Assembly (NCBI GenBank): GCA_910583745.1
Contig: CAJTZC010000015.1
Span: 1-32,112 of the forward strand
Origin: an uncultured Bacilli bacterium
Lineage (GTDB): Bacteria; Bacillota_I; Bacilli_A; RF39; UBA660
Reading direction: 5' to 3'
DNA length: 32,112 nucleotides
The notes under the pieces were generated by a model. It was not told where the DNA came from, made no database searches, and worked only from the letters and a program-made list of their open reading frames with translations. Shown here piece by piece: positions 16,263 to 22,476 of the stretch. Made by a program: the position numbers and the translations under genes. How positions within the stretch are numbered: the stretch's first letter is position 1; every line of letters starts with the position of its first letter.

Positions 16263-16481
16263 ATGGTAACGATATCATCTAAAATAAACGAGTTATACTT
16301 TTTAGTATACCCATTAACAGATGATTTGCCATTTTATATCAACAATTTAGTTGAATTAATGGCATTTACTGGTATGCCAAAGAAAAAACTCGTTTTTAAG
16401 ATTAATCATTCCAAATCGAATGTAATCTATTGTAATCTTAACAACAAAAGATATTCGATATATTATTTTTTAGCTAATTAA
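16263..16481 (+). CDS. Hypothetical phage protein, 72 aa
   Basis: AGAAAGGA sits just upstream of the ATG. The protein is mixed, without a membrane helix: MVTISSKINELYFLVYPL at the start, PKKKLVFKI and RYSIYYFLAN later. The alternating pattern suggests beta strands. It is followed by a terminator, so it ends the first small transcript of the element. I do not recognise it. It could be a regulator or ssDNA-associated protein, but nothing in the sequence proves this. Confidence 0.65.
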   Translation: MVTISSKINELYFLVYPLTDDLPFYINNLVELMAFTGMPKKKLVFKINHSKSNVIYCNLNNKRYSIYYFLAN

Positions 16482-16495
16482 TTAAAAAATTTTTG

Positions 16496-16520
16496 TAAAA
16501 GGTCCAGATGGACTTTTTTG
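16496..16520 (+). terminator. Terminator after the first phage gene group
   Basis: AAAA, a bulged G, GTCC, loop AGAT, GGAC and TTTTTT form a Rho-independent terminator. It separates the small ORFs beside attL from the coat-protein module. Confidence 0.65.
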
Positions 16521-16525
16521 CATGT

Positions 16526-16541
16526 TATGATTTAAATCATA
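16526..16541. repeat. 16-bp perfect palindrome before the coat module
   Basis: TATGATTTAAATCATA is a perfect inverted repeat just upstream of the ribosome site of the ORF at 16558. It may be an operator or a promoter-region element; TATGAT inside it could serve as a -10 box. Confidence 0.5.
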
Positions 16542-16557
16542 GAGAGGAGCTAACGAA

Positions 16558-16734
16558 ATGCAAGTAAAAGCAGAATTAGTACAGAGAATGTCAAAAAAAG
16601 GACTTCCGTATGTCGCAATAGAAGTTAGTATAACTGACTCAATTAAAAAGCTGGTCTTTTTGACTCAAGCTGAACATGAACTATTAAAGTTATCTTTAAG
16701 TAGTTCTTTGCCTGCAACGAACGCAAGTAAATAA
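16558..16734 (+). CDS. Candidate ssDNA-binding protein (gpV position), 58 aa
   Basis: A 58-aa soluble protein with GAGAGGAG upstream. The sequence QVKAELVQRMSKKG, PYVAIEVSI, DSIKKLVFLT and EHELLKLSL shows a repeating strand pattern and a conserved-looking lysine/aromatic surface. Filamentous phages place their ssDNA-binding protein gene V just before the coat genes, and this ORF holds that place. Inference only: small size, beta-rich pattern and position suggest it coats viral ssDNA before assembly. It has no membrane segment, unlike its neighbours. Confidence 0.65.
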   Translation: MQVKAELVQRMSKKGLPYVAIEVSITDSIKKLVFLTQAEHELLKLSLSSSLPATNASK

Positions 16735-16815
16735 TAATTGAGCAGAGCTACGTATAACGTACTCCAAACGCAATTGCCTAAAGAGGGTTAGTGCTTGCCT
16801 CTTAAATATTTGTTG
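16735..16815 (+). promoter_or_regulatory. Structured leader of the major coat gene
   Basis: Between the candidate gpV and the coat gene lie two possible hairpins: TACGT-ATA-ACGTA and AAGAGG...CCTCTT. They may stabilise the abundant coat mRNA or mark processing. No T-run follows, so they are not terminators. Confidence 0.35.
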
Positions 16816-16830
16816 AAAGGAGGATGCGGC

Positions 16831-17025
16831 ATGGGTGAAACTGCTGCAGCTGCTGGTATGACTAATATTATTTCACAGTTGACAACTGGAATAACGTCAG
16901 CCGGACTATTTGGTACTGTTGCCGAAATCGTTCCCTTTGTTATTCCGATGATTGGATTCGCTTTTGGTTATAAAGTCTTGCGTAAGGCTGTTAAAGGTGC
17001 TTCAAAGGGTAAGGCAAATATTTAA
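16831..17025 (+). CDS. Major coat protein (gpVIII-like), 64 aa
   Basis: A small helical protein with the inovirus coat layout: an N-terminal part with two acidic residues (E3 and E28), a central hydrophobic helix (IVPFVIPMIGFAFGYKVL), and a strongly basic C-terminus (RKAVKGASKGKANI) that would face DNA. Inovirus coat proteins form the helical tube around ssDNA after waiting in the membrane. No cleavable signal peptide is obvious. ATG at 16831 is preferred because AAGGAGGA lies 7 nt upstream; the longer frame from 16795 runs through the ribosome site. A terminator follows, as after gene VIII of Ff. Confidence 0.88.
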   Translation: MGETAAAAGMTNIISQLTTGITSAGLFGTVAEIVPFVIPMIGFAFGYKVLRKAVKGASKGKANI

Positions 17026-17028
17026 TTT

Positions 17029-17049
17029 AAGGCTTTATGCCTTTTTTTT
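17029..17049 (+). terminator. Terminator after the major coat gene
   Basis: AAGGC, loop TTTAT, GCCTT and seven Ts. It lies 4 nt past the coat stop codon. In Ff phages a terminator after gene VIII makes coat mRNA much more abundant than downstream messages; the same layout is seen here. Confidence 0.85.
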
Positions 17050-17066
17050 ATAGAAAGGAAGACACT

Positions 17067-17180
17067 ATGTTTGAAATTGTAGAGACATTAATGATTCAAC
17101 TTATAGATTATATTCCAGGCTTAATAGCTTTGTATATAGTCTTTGACTTAGTTGGTACGCTACTTTTTGAAAGGAGGTAG
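17067..17180 (+). CDS. Tiny minor-coat-like membrane protein (gpVII/gpIX-like), 37 aa
   Basis: A 37-aa protein with one hydrophobic helix (residues about 10-34, including IPGLIALYIVFDLVGTLLF) and short charged ends (FEIVE, ERR). AGAAAGGA lies upstream. Size and single helix resemble gpVII and gpIX, which cap the filament end that emerges first. It lies right after the coat terminator. The ribosome site of the next gene is inside its last codons, so translation of the two is coupled. Assignment to VII or IX is not possible from sequence. Confidence 0.72.
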   Translation: MFEIVETLMIQLIDYIPGLIALYIVFDLVGTLLFERR

Positions 17181-17185
17181 TCAAA

Positions 17186-17530
17186 TTGATTTATGTACCT
17201 GATATTACTTATCCTTGTTACGTTCTTATTAATAAAGACACTATTAGAGCTTATAGAGAAACGCCATATAACCCCCCTTATAATTCTGGAAGTGTTAGTA
17301 TATCTTATCGTGATTATTTTATTACTTCAGACTACCTTTATCAAGACGGTACTGAATCTTTTAGTTATTATTCTAATTTGCCTGTTTGCCAGGAAGCTTC
17401 GAATTTAACAAATGATTTCTATTATCGCCTCGATTTAGATAAGATTTTAGTATGTTTTATCATCTTAGCAATATTTTGTATACTTCTCCCCTTAAAAATC
17501 TTTAGCAAGCTTTTTAGGAGGCAATTATGA
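17186..17530 (+). CDS. Membrane-anchored minor virion or assembly protein, 114 aa
   Basis: The TTG start at 17186 is chosen because AAAGGAGGT is 7 nt upstream. A polar, tyrosine-rich N-terminal domain (about residues 1-84) has two cysteines and is followed by one hydrophobic helix (ILVCFIILAIFCILLPLKIF) and a basic tail KLFRRQL. The topology is domain outside, tail inside, if no signal peptide is needed. It overlaps the pIII-like gene by 4 nt (TTATGA). Its place between tiny coat proteins and pIII suggests a minor virion protein specific to this group. No family recognised. A second frame from 17193 encodes only hydrophobic residues and is judged a shadow. Confidence 0.72.
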   Translation: MIYVPDITYPCYVLINKDTIRAYRETPYNPPYNSGSVSISYRDYFITSDYLYQDGTESFSYYSNLPVCQEASNLTNDFYYRLDLDKILVCFIILAIFCILLPLKIFSKLFRRQL

Positions 17531-19428
17531 AAAATTTATTAAGATATTTAGTTATAATTGGCATTGCTTGCTTTAATTTCATTCTAATCGACAACGTTTA
17601 TGCTATGTCAAATATAAATGGTCTCTCTGATTTGACAATTGACCCATTTGGCTTATTTTATGACAACATAAACAATACAAGTCGTTCTATTGGTTATACT
17701 ATGAATTTAGTCGGAGAGGGCGATTTATCTTACTATATCGCTTATCCTACGGGTTCTACCACTTATACGTATAACGGCCGCGGCGGTTCTATCGTTCAAT
17801 GCGATATGTCATTTGTTGCAGGCAATTATTATTCAGTTAGCTATTATTGGCTATCTGATAGCATGGGATATTATTATCACCCTTATTATTCATCTTTAAC
17901 AAATAAGCTTGCAATAGGAACTGGTAGTAGTGTCTCATATCCAGCATTTACTTATTCATCTATTTCGACTGACGTGCAAAGAAAACTTGTGAATGGTTTA
18001 GGTTATTTATCTTCATACACAGTTATTTTTAAAGCGCCGCAAGACGGTACTTGCTTATTAAGTACGTTTAGTAGCAATCCTACTGCTCCTTCGGACGGAT
18101 TAGGGTTTGTTGGTTATACATACCGTTCTTTAGGTTCGTCAACTCCTAGTTCTGGCGATATAGCACTAGAATTAAAAGGTCAATTTGAGTCGATAGAGAA
18201 TTCTTTAAATTCAGCTATTGGTTCTGTAATTGGTAGTATAAATTCATCTAATACACAAATCGGTGATAAAATCGACGACATGGAATCATCTATCAATAAC
18301 AATATAAACGATTTAAAAGAGAAACAAGATGAACAGAATGAGACTTCAAAGGGAATTTGGGCCAGTTTAACTGAAGGTATTTCTAATATTGGGAAATGGT
18401 TTAGTGACCTGGCTTCATCAATAGGAAATTTTTTTAAAGAACTTGGCGAATCAATTGCAAATGGGTTCACTAGCTTATTCGATTCAATAAAGTCTTTATT
18501 TGTTGGCGAAGAATCATGCGAGGTTTCCGATGTTAATTTAATACAATATGACAACGTTAAACCGGATAGTGAAGGTTGGTACTCATATAGTTGTACTTCA
18601 TCTTCGTGTCCACAGTTTACAGTTCCTTATATTGATACAATTAAAAACGCAGCATATTATAATGCCTTTTTTGAAATAAAAGACCTTGTTTCCGTTGGTA
18701 ATTACAGAATACAACCATTTTTCTCATATTCTGGACAGTTCGGTAGCTCGGCTCTTGCACCACTTTTTGTAAAAGACGGTGTCTTAACAAATGAAGCAAC
18801 CGACTTCATTCAAAAAGATAATTTATTCAATCAACGTACGACGTATGCTTACTTAAACTCTTCCGATTATTTTACAAAATTCTCTGTTATAAGATATTCA
18901 GGTTCTAGTATTAGTTTTAAATTCAGAATATTAGTTACGGCTGATATGTCTATGACAGTAGACAATTACGAATATTATGACAAAAAAGAAGAGTGTTCGA
19001 CAGAGGGCGGCCTCTTTGGTATGTTATCTAACTTTTTCAAGTCTATTGGCGAATTTTTTGGACGTTTATTCGGATTCATCGAAAATGATGATGTAAGCGA
19101 CGTTACTGATACATCTTCTGATTATTTTACAAATTTTGAAGATAAAGATTACGGCTTCTCCGACATTGTAAAAATGCCCCTGGCTTTAATAAACAATGTT
19201 ACAAGTGCTAGCTGTTCTACCTTATCACTGCCTCTTCCATTCGTTCAAAAGACTGTTAATTTACCTTGTATGTACGATATTTATTCTACTTATTTTGGCT
19301 CATTCTTAACTCTTTATCAAACTATCACTTATGGAGTTGTTGCATACTGGGTATGTATTAACATGTTCAAAATGGTTCGTGACTTCAAAAATCCCGATTC
19401 CGACGAAGTTGAGGTGTTTGAATTATGA
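17527..19428 (+). CDS. pIII-like adsorption protein, 633 aa
   Basis: Gene layout of a filamentous-phage adsorption protein: signal peptide (about residues 1-26, cleavage after VYA), long extracytoplasmic region, and a C-terminal membrane anchor near 590-615 followed by a short acidic tail. The first part (27-210) is Ser/Tyr/Gly rich, like a receptor-binding domain. Residues about 215-270 form a probable coiled coil. Two amphipathic Phe/Gly-rich segments near 283-325 and 494-518 are each followed by VSDV. Several cysteines could form disulfides. At 633 aa it is longer than Ff pIII (about 420). It would bind host receptors and release the virion from the membrane. Confidence 0.88.
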   Translation: MKNLLRYLVIIGIACFNFILIDNVYAMSNINGLSDLTIDPFGLFYDNINNTSRSIGYTMNLVGEGDLSYYIAYPTGSTTYTYNGRGGSIVQCDMSFVAGNYYSVSYYWLSDSMGYYYHPYYSSLTNKLAIGTGSSVSYPAFTYSSISTDVQRKLVNGLGYLSSYTVIFKAPQDGTCLLSTFSSNPTAPSDGLGFVGYTYRSLGSSTPSSGDIALELKGQFESIENSLNSAIGSVIGSINSSNTQIGDKIDDMESSINNNINDLKEKQDEQNETSKGIWASLTEGISNIGKWFSDLASSIGNFFKELGESIANGFTSLFDSIKSLFVGEESCEVSDVNLIQYDNVKPDSEGWYSYSCTSSSCPQFTVPYIDTIKNAAYYNAFFEIKDLVSVGNYRIQPFFSYSGQFGSSALAPLFVKDGVLTNEATDFIQKDNLFNQRTTYAYLNSSDYFTKFSVIRYSGSSISFKFRILVTADMSMTVDNYEYYDKKEECSTEGGLFGMLSNFFKSIGEFFGRLFGFIENDDVSDVTDTSSDYFTNFEDKDYGFSDIVKMPLALINNVTSASCSTLSLPLPFVQKTVNLPCMYDIYSTYFGSFLTLYQTITYGVVAYWVCINMFKMVRDFKNPDSDEVEVFEL

Positions 19429-19724
19429 TTAACATTATTTTAAAAGGTATTATGTCTCTCATAATGTCCTTAGTTTCAATAATCTTAAGTCCTATTGACC
19501 TTTTGATTGCTCAATTTTTGCCTGATTTCTCGGGCGCGATTAGTGCGATTGGTCGTTTATTTGCCCTTATTGGCAATGGTTTAGGCTTTTGTGTTAGTGT
19601 AACTGGACTATCAAAAGAGACTCTATCACTAATTGTATTATTTTATACATTTAAACTAACTGTACCTCTACTTGTATCGACAGTTAAGACTGCGATTCGT
19701 TGGTACAACGCAATTAAGCCGTGA
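19425..19724 (+). CDS. pVI-like minor coat membrane protein, 99 aa
   Basis: A 99-aa membrane protein with three hydrophobic regions (about 5-33, 42-60, 65-85) and a basic C-terminus (RWYNAIKP). pVI of Ff phages is of similar size with three membrane segments and lies between pIII and pI, exactly the place here. With pIII it ends assembly. Its ATG overlaps the pIII stop in ATGA, so the two are coupled, as expected for partners. Its stop codon lies inside a strong inverted repeat. Confidence 0.82.
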   Translation: MINIILKGIMSLIMSLVSIILSPIDLLIAQFLPDFSGAISAIGRLFALIGNGLGFCVSVTGLSKETLSLIVLFYTFKLTVPLLVSTVKTAIRWYNAIKP

Positions 19725-19748
19725 GCTCGCGATATCTCGCGAGCACGG
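19719..19748 (+). repeat. GC-rich inverted repeat between pVI and zot
   Basis: GCTCGCGA (19725-19732), loop TATC and TCGCGAGC (19737-19744) form a perfect 8-bp stem, extended by CCGT/ACGG with a two-base bulge. It covers the pVI stop and ends two nucleotides before the AGAAAGGA ribosome site of zot. There is no T-run, so it is not a terminator. It could control zot translation, mRNA ends, or be a packaging or origin element. Confidence 0.75.
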
Positions 19749-19762
19749 CTAGAAAGGATATT

Positions 19763-20407
19763 ATGTTAAATTTATTATATTTTTTAATAGTTATTATAGT
19801 TATTGTTCGTTTTAGACACGTTAGAATTAAATTTGCAACATTTTTAAAGAAAGGTTTTGCTCCAAAACGTGGAAGATTCGGAATCTACTGTTATTGTGGC
19901 AAGCAAGGCTCAGGTAAGACATATTCAGCCGTAGAATTTCTTAGTCATAATAAAGGTATTCCTATTTATTCGAATGTTCATTTAAGCGGCATTGATTATA
20001 CTTACTTTAGTGGCTTTGACCAACTTTTAGAGCTTAGAAACGAACATGATTGTATTATTCTCTTTGATGAAATCTTCACTGCTCTTACTAAAACCTCTAA
20101 AATCAATACTGATGTCTTAGATTTTCTCTCTCAAATGCGTAAGCGACAGATTATTTTTATCACTACTGCACAAGAATGGCTCGAAATTTCTATGACTTTA
20201 AGACGTTACTGCAGATTTCAAATAGATTGTAAGATGATTAATTTTTGTGGTTTAGGTGTACTTATAAAACGTATGTATGACGCCGAACAGATGAAATGGT
20301 CTCAAATTGATAATGAGTACATAGCTCCGATTATTGAAACCAGCATTTCAAAATGTAATGTATGCGTAGCAAACAAATATGATACTTTCGAACAGATTAC
20401 TAGTTAA
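19763..20407 (+). CDS. Zot/pI-like assembly ATPase, 214 aa
   Basis: Filamentous-phage morphogenesis ATPase of the Zot/pI group, which drives virion extrusion at the inner membrane. Walker A GKQGSGKT (46-53) and Walker B CIILFDE (97-103) are clear. An arginine/lysine-rich sensor area follows (SQMRKRQ, LRRYCRF). A hydrophobic N-terminal helix (residues 4-16) anchors the protein; classical pI has its helix near the C-terminus. The ATG at 19763 with AGAAAGGA upstream is preferred over a GTG at 19721, which would read through the inverted repeat. The protein is shorter than Ff pI (348 aa), lacking the periplasmic domain that contacts pIV. Confidence 0.9.
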   Translation: MLNLLYFLIVIIVIVRFRHVRIKFATFLKKGFAPKRGRFGIYCYCGKQGSGKTYSAVEFLSHNKGIPIYSNVHLSGIDYTYFSGFDQLLELRNEHDCIILFDEIFTALTKTSKINTDVLDFLSQMRKRQIIFITTAQEWLEISMTLRRYCRFQIDCKMINFCGLGVLIKRMYDAEQMKWSQIDNEYIAPIIETSISKCNVCVANKYDTFEQITS

Positions 20408-20858
20408 AATTGCCGCAGGCAAAATTGAATTTAATGTTATCCTCTGGTCAAAAAGCAGCTATGAGAGCACGCGAGAAATAAAAAGTCAATCTATTAGTCA
20501 TCTCAAATCGTCTCAGTTGCTTAAAAAATCGTGTTTTTTCCTCTGGAATCAAAACTTTGTTGTCAATAGAACGTGGAATAACGCAGATGATTCGCACTTG
20601 TGCGATTCATCGAGTATATGCCGCGAAAGTCTATTTACAAAAAAAGTTTTCACTAATAATTTTGTTTAAATCTTTCAAAACATTTTTTTGAAAGATTACG
20701 CCCTTCGGCGAGAAGTTGTTATTTTGCTACTTTTTAAAAAAGTAGTGGGTGTGGGTAAAACCCACAAAAGTTAACCTGGAAAAGTCGACTTGTCGACTTT
20801 CTACTTGACTAAAGGTTAACTTAACCGAATTTTTGACAAGATTGGAGATGTAAAAAAT
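20408..20858 (+). other. Hairpin-rich intergenic region: probable origin and packaging signal
   Basis: No credible gene lies here. Inverted repeats in order: 20586-20611 (11 bp, one mismatch, loop CTTG); 20669-20697 (12 bp, arms AATCTTTCAAAA); 20699-20710 (CGCC-CTTC-GGCG); 20727-20745 (CTACTTTTT); 20750-20766 (TGTGGGT); 20770-20820 nested, outer GTTAACCT/AGGTTAAC and inner AAAGTCGAC/GTCGACTTT. Ff phages have five hairpins in their intergenic region, holding the packaging signal and the plus and minus origins. By analogy this region before rep is the likely origin and packaging region. The nick site for Rep cannot be named. Confidence 0.75.
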
Positions 20859-21668
20859 GTGGTAGAAACCCTTTATAATAAAGACACTCATACAATTTTG
20901 AAGCGTTACAACACTGTCATAAAAACGTACGCGGACGGTTCCCAAAAAATTAAGTCTTCTACCTATTCAAATTTTAAGGGTCATAGCCGAAAAGGCACAC
21001 TTGGTGGGACTGTTAGTGATGAAGAATGGCAACGTTTGAATTATAAGAATCTTTATAATTCTAAGTCTAATCTTATAGATTTGATTTATCACAACTCTAT
21101 GTTATCCGAATGGGAGTATTTCGTTACACTTACTTTTGACCCGAATGAAGTTGATTCGCTTAATTACAATGAAGTTTCGACGGCTTTAGCAAAGTGGACC
21201 GATAATATGAAACATCAAAATCCTGATATGGCTTACGTTTTAGTTCCTGAGCTACATGAATCTGGACGAATTCACTGGCATGGAGTTTTCAAAAACGTTC
21301 CATATTGGAATCTCGAAAAGGCACGTAGTGCCAAAACAGGACGACTCATTAAAAAAAATGGCGTTCAAATTTATAACTTAACAAACTACAAATATGGTCA
21401 CACCGAAGTTTCCGAAATTCAAAACCAAGAAGCAGTAAGTGTTTATTGCTCGAAGTACATGACGAAAGATATGATTGACCTTGCTTACAAAAAGCGTTAT
21501 TGGTCTTCCAGGAATCTTAAGCGACCGACAAAAGAATACGCACTTTTCGATGAATCTACTCTTAAATTTTATATTGATTCTGGCAAGGTAACCTATCAAA
21601 ATGATAAGTCGGTCTTTATCGAAAGTGACTTCGATATTGCTAAGAAACTATTTAATGTGATAGAATAG
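20859..21668 (+). CDS. Rolling-circle replication initiator (HUH Rep), 269 aa
   Basis: Rep nicks the phage double-stranded form at the origin and starts rolling-circle replication. Motif I FVTLTFD (88-94), the HUH motif RIHWHG with H139 and H141 for metal, and motif III YCSKYMTK with Y196 and Y200 as candidate catalytic tyrosines are visible. Spacing follows small phage and plasmid Rep proteins. The GTG start has GGAG 11 nt upstream; an ATG two bases earlier is out of frame and stops at once. It lies right after the hairpin region, as gene II does relative to the Ff origin. The RHH protein follows in the same transcript. Confidence 0.93.
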   Translation: MVETLYNKDTHTILKRYNTVIKTYADGSQKIKSSTYSNFKGHSRKGTLGGTVSDEEWQRLNYKNLYNSKSNLIDLIYHNSMLSEWEYFVTLTFDPNEVDSLNYNEVSTALAKWTDNMKHQNPDMAYVLVPELHESGRIHWHGVFKNVPYWNLEKARSAKTGRLIKKNGVQIYNLTNYKYGHTEVSEIQNQEAVSVYCSKYMTKDMIDLAYKKRYWSSRNLKRPTKEYALFDESTLKFYIDSGKVTYQNDKSVFIESDFDIAKKLFNVIE

Positions 21669-21684
21669 TCGCGAGGTGTTCTCT

Positions 21685-21873
21685 ATGAAAGAAAAAAAAG
21701 AAAAGTTTAATCAAAAAGAATATATTATAAATTACAGAAAAACTCATAAAAAGCAGTTTACTGTTGATTTAAATGTTGATGAATATAATATTCTTTGTGA
21801 TTTACTTAAACAACACAATCTTACAAAAGTACAATTTGTACGTAATGCTTTAAATGAACTACAAAAAAAGTAG
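21685..21873 (+). CDS. Ribbon-helix-helix regulator, 62 aa
   Basis: A small basic protein with a ribbon-helix-helix pattern: strand KQFTVDLN, helix VDEYNILCDLLKQHN, turn, helix KVQFVRNALNELQ. Such CopG/Arc-type dimers bind palindromic operators; in rolling-circle plasmids CopG limits Rep synthesis. ATG at 21685 is used because GAGGTG lies 6 nt upstream. It follows rep by 16 nt. A terminator overlaps its stop, and immediately beyond are two ACCTAGGT palindromes at a promoter. Inference: it represses that promoter and may also control rep. Confidence 0.85.
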   Translation: MKEKKEKFNQKEYIINYRKTHKKQFTVDLNVDEYNILCDLLKQHNLTKVQFVRNALNELQKK

Positions 21874-21882
21874 TTCTTTTTC
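21856..21882 (+). terminator. Terminator overlapping the RHH gene stop
   Basis: GAACTAC (21856-21862), an A7 loop and GTAGTTC (21870-21876) are followed by TTTTTC. It ends the rep-RHH transcript just upstream of the next promoter. Confidence 0.85.
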
Positions 21883-21918
21883 TTTACCTAGGTAAATTTT
21901 TATTGACATAACCTAGGT
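21883..21918. promoter_or_regulatory. Double operator (ACCTAGGT palindromes)
   Basis: TTTACCTAGGTAAA (21883-21896) is a perfect 14-bp palindrome. A second ACCTAGGT (21911-21918) lies 25 bp further, centre to centre, within the spacer of the promoter at 21903-21931. A repressor bound to both would block RNA polymerase. The RHH protein encoded just upstream is the natural candidate. Confidence 0.8.
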
Positions 21919-21931
21919 AATGTGATATACT
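21903..21931 (+). promoter_or_regulatory. Near-consensus sigma-A promoter under operator control
   Basis: TTGACA (21903-21908), exactly 17 nt and TATACT (21926-21931). It would drive the Cys-rich protein at 21963 and the gene after it. The spacer contains an ACCTAGGT operator copy. Confidence 0.85.
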
Positions 21932-21962
21932 ATATTTGTAAATGAAAGAGAGGTGACTGTTC

Positions 21963-22208
21963 ATGAATAGGAATAAAGCGATATTGAATAATGAATTAAT
22001 ATTCGATAGAACTTGCGAATGCGATTTCTGTGGAGAAAAGAAAAAGGTTTCTATTTGTAACTATGGTACTGGTTATTATGTAAGAACTATTTGTAAAGAT
22101 TGTTCTTCTGAAATAATTGAGAAGCATAAAGTTTTTAATCTTAGCTTCCCTAGTTGGTATGATGAGGGTACAATCAAAGAAGCAAAAGAAAATTGTAAAG
22201 GAAAGTGA
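21963..22208 (+). CDS. Small zinc-finger-like protein, 81 aa
   Basis: GAGAGGTG lies upstream of the ATG. The protein has CECDFC and later ICKDC, giving two CxxC pairs about 25 residues apart (CDFC near 20 and CKDC near 45), with a further cysteine at SICNYG. This looks like a four-cysteine zinc ribbon. Such small proteins often act as regulators or adaptors. It is the first gene behind the operator-controlled promoter. No family is recognised; DNA or protein binding is inference. Confidence 0.7.
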   Translation: MNRNKAILNNELIFDRTCECDFCGEKKKVSICNYGTGYYVRTICKDCSSEIIEKHKVFNLSFPSWYDEGTIKEAKENCKGK

Positions 22209-22213
22209 TTAAG

Positions 22214-22396
22214 ATGTTAGATTTTATTAAAAAATATAAAGAATTAGGAATCGATGATTATATTTATTATACTAGTGAATGTTTCGTTACTAAAATTAAA
22301 TCAGGTTATGAATTGACTTATAATTTAAGAAAAGTCGTTTTTAATGATTTAAATAAGTTATATTCTGTTTTATGGCTATTTGGCTATGAAGATTAA
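22214..22396 (+). CDS. Hypothetical phage protein, about 60 aa
   Basis: A short acidic protein: start MLDFIKKYKELGIDDYIYYT, end LYSVLWLFGYED. AAAGGA lies upstream and suits ATG at 22214; a GTG at 22205 would overlap the previous stop. No membrane segment or known motif. The tight link to the zinc-finger-like gene suggests one transcript. The frame YELTYNLRKVVF may form strands. Function is unknown. Confidence 0.6.
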   Translation: MLDFIKKYKELGIDDYIYYTSECFVTKIKSGYELTYNLRKVVFNDLNKLYSVLWLFGYED

Positions 22397-22404
22397 TCTG
22401 TAAC

Positions 22405-22434
22405 TTGCAGATAATATAATAAAAATGCTATACT
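22405..22434 (+). promoter_or_regulatory. Predicted integrase promoter
   Basis: TTGCAG (22405-22410), 18 nt and TATACT (22429-22434) lie about 45 nt before the integrase start. It would allow integrase expression apart from the operator-controlled promoter. Confidence 0.5.
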
Positions 22435-22440
22435 CTTATT

Positions 22441-22460
22441 GAGGAGTGATAGCAATGTAG
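22441..22460 (+). promoter_or_regulatory. Start-stop element (ATG-TAG) with ribosome site in the integrase leader
   Basis: GAGGAG is followed 9 nt later by ATG TAG, a start codon directly followed by stop, 22 nt before the integrase ATG. Ribosomes stalled there would cover the integrase ribosome site (AGGGAG, 22461-22466). It may dampen integrase translation or be chance. Confidence 0.3.
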
Positions 22461-22476
22461 AGGGAGTTTTGATTAT

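Noticed and set aside
16795..16830. N-terminal extension of the coat protein
   Set aside because: It would translate through the strong AAGGAGGA ribosome site and give an unusual leader.
17193..17408. Overlapping 71-aa, wholly hydrophobic plus-strand frame inside the 114-aa phage gene
   Set aside because: The ribosome site suits the TTG at 17186 better, and only the longer frame ends in coupling with the pIII gene. The hydrophobic shadow arises from T-rich codons. Overprinting remains a remote possibility.
19721..19762. GTG start for zot giving 14 more residues
   Set aside because: It runs through the inverted repeat and has no ribosome site; ATG at 19763 has AGAAAGGA.
20379..20669. 96-codon plus-strand frame running from zot into the hairpin region
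   Set aside because: No ribosome site, odd composition, overlaps zot out of frame and covers an inverted repeat.
20727..20945. Minus-strand 72-aa frame across the hairpin region and rep start
   Set aside because: A by-product of palindromic DNA; opposite to all phage genes and without a ribosome site.
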